From Inhella inkyongensis (GTDB lineage: Bacteria > Pseudomonadota > Gammaproteobacteria > Burkholderiales > Burkholderiaceae_C), in the NCBI RefSeq assembly GCF_005952805.1, contig NZ_CP040709.1, forward strand, positions 1,922,001 through 1,986,000: a DNA stretch of 64,000 bases, in the 5' to 3' direction. Every line of letters starts with the position of its first letter. The stretch's first letter is position 1. The notes under the pieces are model-generated. The model ran no database searches, was not told the origin of the DNA, and worked only from the letters and a program-made list of their open reading frames with translations. This document shows, in pieces, positions 35,589-45,602 of the stretch. The position numbers and the translations under genes are program-made.

Positions 35589-38500
35589 ATCTGGACGGCG
35601 GTGCGGACAACGACGTGTTGTACGGTGACGAGGGCGACGATGTGCTGCAGGGTGGCGCGGGCGTCGACACGCTGCTCGGGGGGACGGGTCATGACCGCCT
35701 GGAGGGCGGACTAGAAGCCGACCAGTTGCTGGGCGGGGAGGGCGACGATGTCTTGCTGGGCGGGGCAGGTAACGACATCCTGATTGCTGACGACGCCGTC
35801 GGCCCAGGGGGCAATGACACTCTGGAGGGCGGTGCAGGCAATGAGACCTTGCAAGGCGGCTCGGGCTCTGATGTTTATGTGTTCCGGGTTGGCGATGGGC
35901 TGGATACGGTGTCGGACGTCGGCTCGGGGGGCGCACGCAATGTGATCGCCTTCAAGATGGCCAGCACCGAGGTGCGTACGCTGCGGCGCGATGGCCTGGA
36001 TCTGGTGATTGAGTACGGATCCTCGGATCGGGTGACGGTCGCCGACTTCTATGGTCAGACCGCGTTCGGGGTGGGCTATGCGGTGCAAGGGGCGGCCGTG
36101 GGCGATGAGGGTGCTGCCTTGCCGTCCGTGGCTGAAATTCGCTTCGAGGATGGCACGGTTTGGGGTGTGGAGGACATCCTGACGCGCTGCCCTGCGCCGC
36201 CGCCGTCAGAGTTGCCGCCCGACCCGTTGGCGGGCCAGAACCTGAGCTACTTCTTGAGCGCCTTGTTGTCGCGCGAGCAGGTGAGCTCGGCCGGCAAGAA
36301 GGAATTGACCTTCAGTTTCTCGACCCTGTTCGATCCCGCCATGAAGGGGGTCCGCCTCTATTCCGAGGAACAGAAACAGGCCGTGCGGGAGGCGCTGGGG
36401 CGTTTCAGCGCCGTGCTGGATGTGCGCTTTGTGGAGCTGAGTGACGGACGACCCACGGACCTGAGTTTCTATCTGGACGATCTGAGCTCGCAAGGGATGG
36501 AGGCGTTTGCGGGCTATGCGAATGCGCAGACAGGCCAGGTGCATCTGAGTAGCCGCCTCTTTGGACAGACGCGCAAGGACGAGTACGGGCGCGACATTCC
36601 CGCGGGCAGTCTGAACCGGGGTGAGGTGGGTTTTCAGGTGTTGCTGCATGAGATTGGTCATGCCTTGGGACTGAAGCATCCGTTTGAGCATCCGGTCCTG
36701 CCAGGCGCGGAAGACCGGGTGGCCAACACGGTGATGAGCTACACGCACTCCGCCACGCCGGCCACCGATCTGGGGCCCTTTGATATTGCGGCGCTGCAGG
36801 TCTTCTACGGCGTGGCGCCCTCTCTCCATGCGGGCAATGACACGCATGTTTGGGGCGAGCGTTGGCTGCAGGACAGTGGCGGCATCGACATCCTCGACGC
36901 AAGCGCGCAGTCGCAAGGGGTGTCGATCAATCTGACGCCGGGCTCCTGGATCTACCGAGGCAGCCAGGCCACCAGCATCCTGGCGGATCAGCAGGCCTTC
37001 ATCGGTTTTGGCACCCAGATTGAGGATGCGTTTGGCGGCGCCGGGGACGATCGGTTGGTGGGCAATGCGCTCGCCAATGTGCTGGACGGTGGCGCAGGGG
37101 CCGACTCGCTCAGCGGTGGCGCCGGCGACGATTTGCTGCGCGGAGGCGAGGGTGCAGATCAGCTGGAAGGCGGCGCGGGGGCCGATACCTTGGATGGCGG
37201 CCAGGGCGCCGATGTCTATCGCTGGAGTGCCGCGAGCGAAAACGATGTCGTGCGCGACCTGGGATCTGGCGCCGATCAGGATGTGCTGCGCCTGCTCAGT
37301 GTGGCGAGCTTCGAGGGCCTGAGTTTCAGCAGTCGTGGCAACGACGTGGTGCTCGTCCTCCCGGGCGGCAAGCAGTTGGTGCTGGAGGGGCAGCGGGTCG
37401 GCCAGGGGGTTGAGTTCATCGAAATCGATGGCGGGATCCGGTTGTCGCGTGCGGAACTTGTGCCGTATATCGATGCGATTCGGCCCAGCGCAGGGTCGGA
37501 CCTTCTGCGGGGCGGCGCGGGCCCGGATGTGATCGATGGCCTGGCGGGTGACGATCGGATTGAGGGCGGTGCGGGCGACGACCGGCTGATCGGGGGCGCG
37601 GGGTTGGACACCGTGATCGGGGGCGCGGGCCATGATTGGTTGGATGCGGAGACGGCCGACGGCGGCGCAGGCAATGACACCCTTTCTGGCGGCGTTACCG
37701 GCACGATGGCGGCGGGGCTGCAGGGCGGCACCGGCAGCGACACCTTTGACCTGCGACGCCTAGAGCGTGGTGCAGCGATGGTCTTCGAGGAGGTGGACGG
37801 CGGCAGCGCGACTGCGACGGACATCGATACCCTGCTGCTGCCCGCGACCTTCACCTTGGCCAATCTGCAGGCGGACTTCTATGCGTCAGGGGACTTGGCA
37901 GGGGCCGACGACATCAGGCTGGGGGCCCATGGCCAGGCTGGCGACGTGTATCTGCGAAACGTGGTTCGCGCGGATGGCAGCACGGCCGGCGTCGAGCGCC
38001 TGGTGCTGAGCGATGGCCAGGTGCTGGGCGTGGCCGAGTTGCGGCGCTTGGTGCAGGGTCAGATCACGGAGGGGAGGGATCGTTGGTATGGCACGAGTGG
38101 CGCCGACCGAATCGATATGCAGGCCGGCGATGACTATTTGTATGGCCGCGGTGGCAACGACACGCTGATCGGGGGAGGCGGGGATGACACGCTAGACGGC
38201 GGCGTGGGCGATGACCAATTTGTGGCGCAGGCCGGCAGCGGGTTCGATCATTTGAAGGATGAAGCCGGAACGGATGCCGTGAAGTTCACGGATGCGCTCT
38301 CCGGTCAGGTTGGTTTGTACCGTCACGGCGATGACCTGTGGATCTACCGCACGGATGACCTGCGTGCGCAGCTGCGCGTTGAAGGCCACTTCCGCCCTGG
38401 CTGGAATGGCGCTGGAGCGATCGAGCGCATCGAGTTTGCCGACGGCTCCAGCTGGCAAGCGGCTGAGTTTGCTGCGCATCTGGTGGCGACACCACCCGAC

Positions 38501-41500
38501 CACCTGAACCTCAGCTTTGACGATGCCGGCGATGGCGGCGATCAACTCATCAAGGGCAACTCGGGCAATAACCGGCTCAGCTCATTCACCGGTGCGGACA
38601 GCTTGATGGGGGGCGACGGCGACGATTTCTATGACATCGATACCGGAACGCTTCATTCTGCCAACACGATTTACGGCACAGACGATGTGGTGCTTGAACA
38701 GCCCGGCGGCGGGCGCGACACGCTGCGGGCCCGGCATTGGGACGTCACCCTTCCCGAGCATGTGGAGAACTTGATTCACAAGTTCGAAGGCACTCGTGTG
38801 CTGGACCACGCAGGCAAGCCCGTGCCAGCCCAACTGAAGGGCAATGCACTGGACAACCACTTGTCGGTAGAGGGGCTCTCGCCCATTTTCGGTGGGGGCT
38901 TGGCGCCGGCCTATTGGTTCGATGGCGGGGTGGGGGCTGACACCATGGTGGGCGGTCAAAGCAATGACACCTATGTCGTCGATAACCCGGGGGACCGGGT
39001 TCTTGACGCCGGTGTCGGCGATCTGGATACGGTGCGTTCTTCGGTCAGCTATTCGCTGGGTGAAAGCATCGAGAACCTGGAACTGGTGGGTGCGGCGGCC
39101 AAGCGCGGGGAAGGCAATGCGCGGGCCAATGTCATCCGTGCAAGCGGCAATGCCGGCGTGGTGGATACGCTGCTCGGCGGTGCGGGCGATGACGAGTATT
39201 GGATCGACGGCGACGAGCGCATCGTCGAAGAGGCACAGGGCGGGAACGATACGGTGAAGCTGCTCGGTGCGGGCGCGCACAAGATGGCGGACTACGCCCA
39301 CGTAGAGGCCGCGGTGTTGCTCAGCCCTGGCGCAAAGCTGACGGGGACAGATGCCGGCGAAACCCTCCGGCAGGGGGAGACAGCGTGGGCCACCGAACTC
39401 TATGGCATGGGCGGTGATGACCGGCTGGAGGGGGGGACGAGCAGTGTGCTGTCTGGGGGCGCGGGAAATGACAGCTTGCGTGCCGGTGGAACCGTGCTTT
39501 GGAACGTGGGCGATGGACACGATCAGCTAGAACTGATCGCCAACACGACGATTCGACTGGGAGCCGATGTGGCGCTCGGGGATCTGGCGCTGCGCCGCGA
39601 TGGGCGGGCGCTGGTGATCGAGCATGCCGGCAGCCCGGCCATGACGGTGCAGGACTACTTTGCCGAACCGGTCGGGTCAGCGCTCAAGGGCTTTCCTCTC
39701 TGGCTCGAAGTGCTTGACGGCCGGAATCGGCTGACCTTCTCCTGGAGTCAGTTGGATGGGGTGTTGACCGCCGATGCCAACTCACTGCTTCGCCTCGGAA
39801 CGAGCGGAAGCGACACCTTGGTCGGTGGCGCCGCGCAAGACACCCTTGCCGGGGGCAGCGGCGCCGACCATTTGGAAGGCGGGACCGGACCCGACTATTT
39901 GCTCGGCGAGTCGGGGGACGACACCTTGATGGGCGGGGCGGGTGATCGTCTTTCAGGTGGCGCCGGTTCTGACCACTATCAGATCACCGAGCTTGCCCTT
40001 GGGAGTGCAGGGCTGGGGCTGAGCGTTGAAGACCGTGAGGGGGCCCAAGATGTCATCGAACTACCGCCCGGCGTGACCCCAGACACTTTGGCGCTGCAGC
40101 AGTCCGGCAACAGCCTGCAGTTGCTTTGGAACGCAGGACGGGATGGCTTGACGGTGCAGGACTACTTTGCGCCCGATGCCGACTCCATCGAACGGCTGCG
40201 CTTTGCTAGCGGCCAGAGTTGGACGCGGGATGACATCGAAACTCGTCTGGCTCGATGGATGGTGGGCGGCGAGGGTGACGACTACTTTGAAGGGAGCGAA
40301 GGTCGCGATGGCATTCGAGGCTTGGGCGGCAATGACAGCCTATTGGGTGCGGCAGGCCATGACACGCTGGAAGGCGGAGCGGGTGACGACACCCTTCAAG
40401 GAGGGGCCGGAGACGACCTGTACCTGTTCTCGGCCGGCCACGGCCAGGACCTTGTGGACGACCTGCAAGGGCAAACCATCATCCGCTTCGATGCCACCGT
40501 GAAGCCCGCCGATGTCGCGATTCGCGAGCATTCGATTCAGTTCGGTCTTGGGTCCGAGATCAACTTCGTACACCTGCTGGGATCCCCCGGCATTCCGGTG
40601 TCAAGAGTCGAGTTCGCGGATGGAACGGTGTGGACCGGTGAGCAGTTGCGTCATGTGCCCGGCATGGGTACGCGCTACGACGACTACCTTTTTGGCACGC
40701 AGGCTGCTGATTTGCTGCAGGGCCTGGCGGGCAGCGATAGCTTGTCCGGCGGCGCGGGCAACGACACCCTGGTGGGTGGCGTCGGTAACGATGAGCTCTC
40801 GGGGGGCGAGGGCGACGATGTTTTTGTCTACAACCCGGGGGATGGCTTCGACAGCTTGATGGGCTCGTGGGCTCTGAACCCGGGCGACGACGTGCTTCGC
40901 TTCGGTGCGGGAATTGACCCGAGCGAAGTGACGCTGGCCTTGCGTGGCCCCTACTTTGTCTTCGTGAGCACGACCGGGGGCGACCTGGTCCGCGTCTCGC
41001 GTCAGGCGGACGGCTTGATCGACGGACTGAGTCGCGTGGAGTTTGACAACGGCTCGTCCTGGACGCGTGCGGATCTCGACCGGATGGCACGCCCTTCGTT
41101 GGGCAGCGAGATGGATGATCATCTATTTGGTGGTGAGCAGGCCGACACATTGCGGGGTTTGGGTGGCAATGACACCTTGGAAGGAGCGGGTGGCGACGAT
41201 GTCCTAGAGGGCGGCGAGGGTGACGACTTCCTGCAAGGGGGGAATGGCGATGACACGCTCGTCGGAGGTGATGGCGGCACGGTTTTTGTGGGCGGTGCGG
41301 GCAACGACGTCTATGTCGTCAATCTGGCCCAAGCCACTAAAAGTTGGGTCAGCGACGGTGTGTTCGGCAGCACCAACGAGGCCAATGTGGTCCGTTTGAC
41401 GGGCATGGCGCCCACGGATGTGGCTTTCTCGCGCTCCGGGAATTCGCTGATGGTGCAGCGAAACGATACGAACACATGGGTCGCGGTCGAAAACTGGTTC

Positions 41501-44500
41501 TCCGACGGCGACATGACGCCTCAAGCGGAGACCTTTCGATTCGAGTTTGACGGGGGCTTGGTTCTGACTGCCAGCGAGGCGATGGCCCGACTCCACACCA
41601 CGAAAGTGAGCCCGCAGGCTGACATCTGGTATGGCAGCGCAGGCGCCGACACGGTCCATACCGGCGCCGGAGATGACTTTGTCGAGGGAGCGGCAGGGGC
41701 CGATGCCTTGAATGGCGGAATGGGCGCCGACTGGGTTGACGGTGGGGAGGGCAACGACATCCTGCGCGGCGACGAGGGGAACGACCAGCTTTTGGACTCC
41801 CAGGACCGGAATCTCCTGGACGGTGGCCCCGGTGAAGATGAAATCACCATGGGTCTGATGTCGAACGTGATCATCGGAGGACAGGGCAATGACACCCTTT
41901 TCGGCGGCAACGACCCGGGCGCCGTCAGTCGCGGGGGCTCGCTCGTGCTGATGAATGTCGGCGACGGTCACGACCTCTTTCATCAGTCGGAACAAGATGG
42001 TGCGACCGACACGATTTCTTTGGGGGGGGCTCGCCTCGCTGACCTGACGCTGACCTCAACGCTGGAGGGTGTGAGGCTGCAGATTGCCGGGGACACTTCG
42101 CTGACCCTGGTTGCATCGAGCTTCACTCCACGGCGGCCCCTGACTCTGCAGTTGGTGCAGTCAGGCCAGATTCTCAGCTTCGACTTGACGGCGGTACTGG
42201 CCGACTTTCAGTCGGCCTTGAGTGCAAACCCCGCGCCCGTCAATTGGAGGATGGAAAACTCGCTGTCATCGCATGCGCTCGGTACCAGTTCCACACAGGC
42301 CATCGGTGGCGTGGTGGCCTATCGGTATGCACTGGACGGAAATCTCAGTGCCCTATCCGATGCCCGCCTGCAGCTTGCCCTCGCGAGCACCGGCTTTGGA
42401 ACGAGTTGGCAACCCATCAGCGACAGCGGCGACATCATCGGTTCATCGGGCAATGACAGCCTGACGGGTACGTCCGCCAATGATCGTCTGTTTGGCCTGG
42501 CGGGCCATGATGTGCTCGACGGTGGCGTTGGCGCCGACACGCTGGAGGGGGGCGCTGGTGACGACCGATATGTCGTAGATAGCGCTGCGGACCAGGTGGT
42601 CGAGCAGGCTGATGAGGGTCTGGACTCGGTATTGGCTTCGGTGGATTGGGTGCTTGGCGACCATATCGAATCGCTTGAACTGTTTGGATCGGCGCACCAT
42701 GGGACCGGCAATGCGCAGGCCAACCGCCTGCTGGGTGGGGCAGGTTCCGATTCTTTGCTGGGACTGGGCGGCGCCGATACCTTGGACGGCGGCGCGGGGG
42801 CCGATCAATTGGTCGGCGGCTCGGGGGATGACGTCTACCTGATCGATCACACGGGTGATCTGGTGCAGGAGTTGGCCAGTGAGGGCCAGGATCATGTGAT
42901 CGCCAACGTCAGTTACAGCTTGAGCACGGGCGTGGAGGCACTGACCCTGAGCGGCTCTGCGGACTTGAGTGCCACGGGCAACGAACTGCCCAATCACCTG
43001 ACCGGGAATGCCGGCAACAACCGCCTGGACGGCAGCCTGGGGTTGGATACCTTGGAGGGCGGTGCGGGCAATGACGTCTATGTGGTGAACATGGCGGGCG
43101 AGGTGGTGACCGAGCTGAGCGGTGGCGGGACTGACACGGTGGAGTCCTCCGTGACCTGGACGCTGGGTGCCGAGCTTGAGAACCTGGTGCTGAACGGTAC
43201 GGCGGCGATCCATGGCACGGGGAATGGCCTGGCCAATCGCTTGACTGGCAATGCTGGCAACAACCGGCTGGATGGCGGAGTGGGTGCCGACACGCTGGAG
43301 GGCGGGCAGGGCAATGACAGCTATGTGATCGACTCGCTTGCAGATGTGGTGATTGAGCAGGTCGGCGGCGGCACTGACATCGTGGAGAGCTTGGTCTCGT
43401 TGACCTTGGGTGCTGAACTGGAGACTTTGGTGCTCAAGGGCAGCGCCAACTTGAACGGCACGGGTAACGACCTGGGCAATACGCTGACCGGCAACGCCGG
43501 GGCCAACCGCCTTGATGGCGGCGCCGGTGCCGACACGATGTCGGGAGGGGCAGGTAACGATGTCTATGCGGTCGACAACGTGGGCGACCGGGTGTCGGAG
43601 TCTGCCGCTGGCGGGATGGACACGGTGGAGGCCTCGGTCAATTGGACGCTGGGCGCTGAGATCGAGTCCCTGCTGCTCACTGGTAGCGCCAACCTGGCAG
43701 GCACTGGGAACGCGGCGGCCAACTCACTGACGGGCAATGCCGGAAGCAACAGGCTCAACGGCATGGGCGGCGCCGACACGATGCGGGGAGGCATGGGGGA
43801 TGACATCTATGTGGTGGATGTCAGCGCCGACCAAGTCATCGAGGACGTGTCTGCGGGCACGGACACGGTGGAGGCGGCGCTGACGTGGACGCTCGGGGCC
43901 AATTTGGAAAACCTGACGTTGACGGGCAGTGCGGCCATCAACGGCACGGGCAATGGAGCGGCCAATACCCTGCTCGGCAATGCGGCGGCCAACGTATTGA
44001 CTGGGGGAGGCGGCAATGATGTGCTGGATGGCAAGGCCGGGGCGGACAGCCTGCTCGGCGGGGCCGGCGATGACTTCTATGTGGTTGACCTGTTGACGGA
44101 TGTCGTGACGGAGAAGGCCGGCGAAGGGGTGGATACGGTGCAGGCTGGTGTGTCCTGGACCTTGGCGGCCGAATTCGAAAACCTGGTCCTGTCGGGCACG
44201 GCATCGCTGCAGGGCACAGGGAATGCGGGTGACAACCAGTTGACAGGTAACACAGCGGCCAACACCCTGAAGGGCGCCGAGGGCAAGGACAGCCTCGATG
44301 GTGGCGCGGGCAACGACAACCTGGATGGCGGTGTCGGCAACGACCTCTTGCGCGGCGGCGCGGGAGCTGACATCTATGTGTTTGGCCGCGGTTGGGGTAG
44401 CGACACGATTGTTGAGAGCGATGCGACCGCCGGCATCAAGGACAGTGTGAACTTCGCCAGCGGGGTGGCTCTGGGGGATGTCAGTTTTGTGCGCAATGGC

Positions 44501-45493
44501 AACGCGCTGGAGCTGCGGATTGCGGGAAGTCCGGCCGACTTGCTGACGATCAAGGACTGGTACGTGAGCTCGGCAAACAAGGTCGAGGAGTTCCGCTTTG
44601 TGGGCGGGGCGGTGCTGACCGCTGCGCAGGCCGAGAGCAAGGCCACGACACTGAGCCCATTGGCCGCGTGGAAGGCCGCTGATCGCGCGTTACGCGCCGG
44701 ACCTGACCTTGGAATGGAGTCGGCGTTTACCGTGGGATTCAGCGCGGATCGGTGGGCCGAGGCTTGGAGCTGGGATCGTGAAGGCATCGATGGGGTCATC
44801 CAGTCTTTGAGGTCGATGCCTGTGGACGCATGGGTGTCAGAGTCTTCGACCAAAAAGGTGGCGTTACCCCAACGAGACGAGTTTGCCGAAGCGGTGCAAC
44901 AGCAGGTCGAAATAGACGCACCTGGCGAACGCAAGACTTGGGAGCCGCTGCCGGACGCGCGCGATCTGCCCGGCGAGCGCCTGACCTGGGAGCCCGTGCC
45001 GGACGAACAGGACCCGCCGGGTGTGCGCTTGACATGGGAGTCCTTGCCTGAAAGTGGCGCGGACGAAGCCTTAGCTGCCCTGTGGGTGGCGTTGCCTGAG
45101 CGGCGAGGGCTTGCTGGTGCAGCGCCGTTCAACTCGGACGCTTGCGAGTCGCGGACCGGCCGCTGGGCGGGCGTCGATCGCAGGCACTTTGAAAGGCTGG
45201 ATGCGTTGGAACTTCCAGATGCCCCAGGAGCGCCCCGGGTGGCGGAGCTCGAGTGGCTGGAACTGTTGCGCGGTGCCGGATCCGGCTGTCGCACCGGACG
45301 AGCGCGTGACGAGGCGGAGCGCGTGATGCAAGGTATGAAGTTTGCGCCGGGCTTGCCCACGCAGCAGCAGGCCGACGCCCTGGTGCAGGCGATGGCAGGT
45401 TTTGCGGGGGGGGCGGGAATTGGCCTGGCGTCTCAGTTGGGCGGGCACCGCGATTCGGCCCACTGGAACTTGGCAGCATCACCCCTGCCCTGA
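35099..45493 (+). CDS. Giant RTX module with serralysin-like metallopeptidase and secretion signal
   Basis: An open frame of 3464 codons, surely the continuation of the 31219 gene; the nominal TTG start lies in the G tract and has no ribosome site. In order: RTX repeats; haemolysin-type Ca-binding-related segments (e.g. VRTLRRDGLDLVIEYG, VAEIRFEDGTVW); a serralysin/M10-type zinc peptidase with HEIGHALGLKH at 36647-36679 and Met-turn VMSYTH at about 36731; many more RTX blocks. Next come exact 81-residue repeats (42.56-44.07 kb) and a tail with three W-containing repeats (PGERKTWEPLPD type, 44.92-45.05 kb). The C-terminus has DALVQAMAGFAGGAG, like type I signals of other large RTX proteins I know. 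Secreted and Ca-folded outside the cell. The peptidase may process the protein or act on targets (inference). Confidence 0.88.
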   Translation: MGGGGDDALFGANDNDRLHGEVGDDLLIGEGGDDELVGGAGLDSISGGDGRDRLDGGAEADFLVGGMGADVLLGGAGHDLLLGDAPYQQGNTVAPFYPVGLDVGAMGGDLLDGGSGNDTLFGNHGDDGLFGGADDDLLWGGEGQDRLFGDAGADELVGGLGDDHLDGGADNDVLYGDEGDDVLQGGAGVDTLLGGTGHDRLEGGLEADQLLGGEGDDVLLGGAGNDILIADDAVGPGGNDTLEGGAGNETLQGGSGSDVYVFRVGDGLDTVSDVGSGGARNVIAFKMASTEVRTLRRDGLDLVIEYGSSDRVTVADFYGQTAFGVGYAVQGAAVGDEGAALPSVAEIRFEDGTVWGVEDILTRCPAPPPSELPPDPLAGQNLSYFLSALLSREQVSSAGKKELTFSFSTLFDPAMKGVRLYSEEQKQAVREALGRFSAVLDVRFVELSDGRPTDLSFYLDDLSSQGMEAFAGYANAQTGQVHLSSRLFGQTRKDEYGRDIPAGSLNRGEVGFQVLLHEIGHALGLKHPFEHPVLPGAEDRVANTVMSYTHSATPATDLGPFDIAALQVFYGVAPSLHAGNDTHVWGERWLQDSGGIDILDASAQSQGVSINLTPGSWIYRGSQATSILADQQAFIGFGTQIEDAFGGAGDDRLVGNALANVLDGGAGADSLSGGAGDDLLRGGEGADQLEGGAGADTLDGGQGADVYRWSAASENDVVRDLGSGADQDVLRLLSVASFEGLSFSSRGNDVVLVLPGGKQLVLEGQRVGQGVEFIEIDGGIRLSRAELVPYIDAIRPSAGSDLLRGGAGPDVIDGLAGDDRIEGGAGDDRLIGGAGLDTVIGGAGHDWLDAETADGGAGNDTLSGGVTGTMAAGLQGGTGSDTFDLRRLERGAAMVFEEVDGGSATATDIDTLLLPATFTLANLQADFYASGDLAGADDIRLGAHGQAGDVYLRNVVRADGSTAGVERLVLSDGQVLGVAELRRLVQGQITEGRDRWYGTSGADRIDMQAGDDYLYGRGGNDTLIGGGGDDTLDGGVGDDQFVAQAGSGFDHLKDEAGTDAVKFTDALSGQVGLYRHGDDLWIYRTDDLRAQLRVEGHFRPGWNGAGAIERIEFADGSSWQAAEFAAHLVATPPDHLNLSFDDAGDGGDQLIKGNSGNNRLSSFTGADSLMGGDGDDFYDIDTGTLHSANTIYGTDDVVLEQPGGGRDTLRARHWDVTLPEHVENLIHKFEGTRVLDHAGKPVPAQLKGNALDNHLSVEGLSPIFGGGLAPAYWFDGGVGADTMVGGQSNDTYVVDNPGDRVLDAGVGDLDTVRSSVSYSLGESIENLELVGAAAKRGEGNARANVIRASGNAGVVDTLLGGAGDDEYWIDGDERIVEEAQGGNDTVKLLGAGAHKMADYAHVEAAVLLSPGAKLTGTDAGETLRQGETAWATELYGMGGDDRLEGGTSSVLSGGAGNDSLRAGGTVLWNVGDGHDQLELIANTTIRLGADVALGDLALRRDGRALVIEHAGSPAMTVQDYFAEPVGSALKGFPLWLEVLDGRNRLTFSWSQLDGVLTADANSLLRLGTSGSDTLVGGAAQDTLAGGSGADHLEGGTGPDYLLGESGDDTLMGGAGDRLSGGAGSDHYQITELALGSAGLGLSVEDREGAQDVIELPPGVTPDTLALQQSGNSLQLLWNAGRDGLTVQDYFAPDADSIERLRFASGQSWTRDDIETRLARWMVGGEGDDYFEGSEGRDGIRGLGGNDSLLGAAGHDTLEGGAGDDTLQGGAGDDLYLFSAGHGQDLVDDLQGQTIIRFDATVKPADVAIREHSIQFGLGSEINFVHLLGSPGIPVSRVEFADGTVWTGEQLRHVPGMGTRYDDYLFGTQAADLLQGLAGSDSLSGGAGNDTLVGGVGNDELSGGEGDDVFVYNPGDGFDSLMGSWALNPGDDVLRFGAGIDPSEVTLALRGPYFVFVSTTGGDLVRVSRQADGLIDGLSRVEFDNGSSWTRADLDRMARPSLGSEMDDHLFGGEQADTLRGLGGNDTLEGAGGDDVLEGGEGDDFLQGGNGDDTLVGGDGGTVFVGGAGNDVYVVNLAQATKSWVSDGVFGSTNEANVVRLTGMAPTDVAFSRSGNSLMVQRNDTNTWVAVENWFSDGDMTPQAETFRFEFDGGLVLTASEAMARLHTTKVSPQADIWYGSAGADTVHTGAGDDFVEGAAGADALNGGMGADWVDGGEGNDILRGDEGNDQLLDSQDRNLLDGGPGEDEITMGLMSNVIIGGQGNDTLFGGNDPGAVSRGGSLVLMNVGDGHDLFHQSEQDGATDTISLGGARLADLTLTSTLEGVRLQIAGDTSLTLVASSFTPRRPLTLQLVQSGQILSFDLTAVLADFQSALSANPAPVNWRMENSLSSHALGTSSTQAIGGVVAYRYALDGNLSALSDARLQLALASTGFGTSWQPISDSGDIIGSSGNDSLTGTSANDRLFGLAGHDVLDGGVGADTLEGGAGDDRYVVDSAADQVVEQADEGLDSVLASVDWVLGDHIESLELFGSAHHGTGNAQANRLLGGAGSDSLLGLGGADTLDGGAGADQLVGGSGDDVYLIDHTGDLVQELASEGQDHVIANVSYSLSTGVEALTLSGSADLSATGNELPNHLTGNAGNNRLDGSLGLDTLEGGAGNDVYVVNMAGEVVTELSGGGTDTVESSVTWTLGAELENLVLNGTAAIHGTGNGLANRLTGNAGNNRLDGGVGADTLEGGQGNDSYVIDSLADVVIEQVGGGTDIVESLVSLTLGAELETLVLKGSANLNGTGNDLGNTLTGNAGANRLDGGAGADTMSGGAGNDVYAVDNVGDRVSESAAGGMDTVEASVNWTLGAEIESLLLTGSANLAGTGNAAANSLTGNAGSNRLNGMGGADTMRGGMGDDIYVVDVSADQVIEDVSAGTDTVEAALTWTLGANLENLTLTGSAAINGTGNGAANTLLGNAAANVLTGGGGNDVLDGKAGADSLLGGAGDDFYVVDLLTDVVTEKAGEGVDTVQAGVSWTLAAEFENLVLSGTASLQGTGNAGDNQLTGNTAANTLKGAEGKDSLDGGAGNDNLDGGVGNDLLRGGAGADIYVFGRGWGSDTIVESDATAGIKDSVNFASGVALGDVSFVRNGNALELRIAGSPADLLTIKDWYVSSANKVEEFRFVGGAVLTAAQAESKATTLSPLAAWKAADRALRAGPDLGMESAFTVGFSADRWAEAWSWDREGIDGVIQSLRSMPVDAWVSESSTKKVALPQRDEFAEAVQQQVEIDAPGERKTWEPLPDARDLPGERLTWEPVPDEQDPPGVRLTWESLPESGADEALAALWVALPERRGLAGAAPFNSDACESRTGRWAGVDRRHFERLDALELPDAPGAPRVAELEWLELLRGAGSGCRTGRARDEAERVMQGMKFAPGLPTQQQADALVQAMAGFAGGAGIGLASQLGGHRDSAHWNLAASPLP
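42563..44074 (+). repeat. Tandem 243-bp (81-residue) RTX repeats
   Basis: The motif G-[ND]-D-x-Y-x-[VI] recurs with its Asp codon at 42563, 42830, 43073, 43316, 43559, 43802 and 44072. Four consecutive spacings are exactly 243 bp; the flanking ones are 267 and 270 bp. Each unit has the calcium-binding GGxGxDxLxGG part, then a beta segment such as DTVESSVTWTLGAELENLVL and NGTAAIHGTGN. The exact period indicates recent tandem amplification; copy number may vary between strains. Confidence 0.92.
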
Positions 45494-45506
45494 TACGCGA
45501 TGCAAG

Positions 45507-45552
45507 CGCCAGAAGCGGGGCTTTTGGGCGATTGTTCCTGGCCCCGCTGGCG
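45507..45552 (+). terminator. Hairpin between RTX gene and TolC-like gene
   Basis: CGCCAG-AA-GCGGGGC (45507-45521) can pair with GCCCCGC-TGGCG (45541-45552) across a 19-nt loop, directly after the RTX stop codon. There is no T run after it, so it is a candidate attenuator, mRNA-stabilising hairpin or Rho-region element rather than a clear intrinsic terminator. It would set the balance between the giant transcript and the outer-membrane channel gene. Confidence 0.45.
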
Positions 45553-45602
45553 CGTGTATCTGGTGTGATTCCCCCTGTCGCCGTGCGTCTGTTGGGTCCG
45601 CC

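Noticed and set aside
42430..44380. CRISPR-like regular repeats
   Set aside because: The period is 243 bp, the repeats are coding and continuous without unique spacers, and they encode RTX-type protein repeats.
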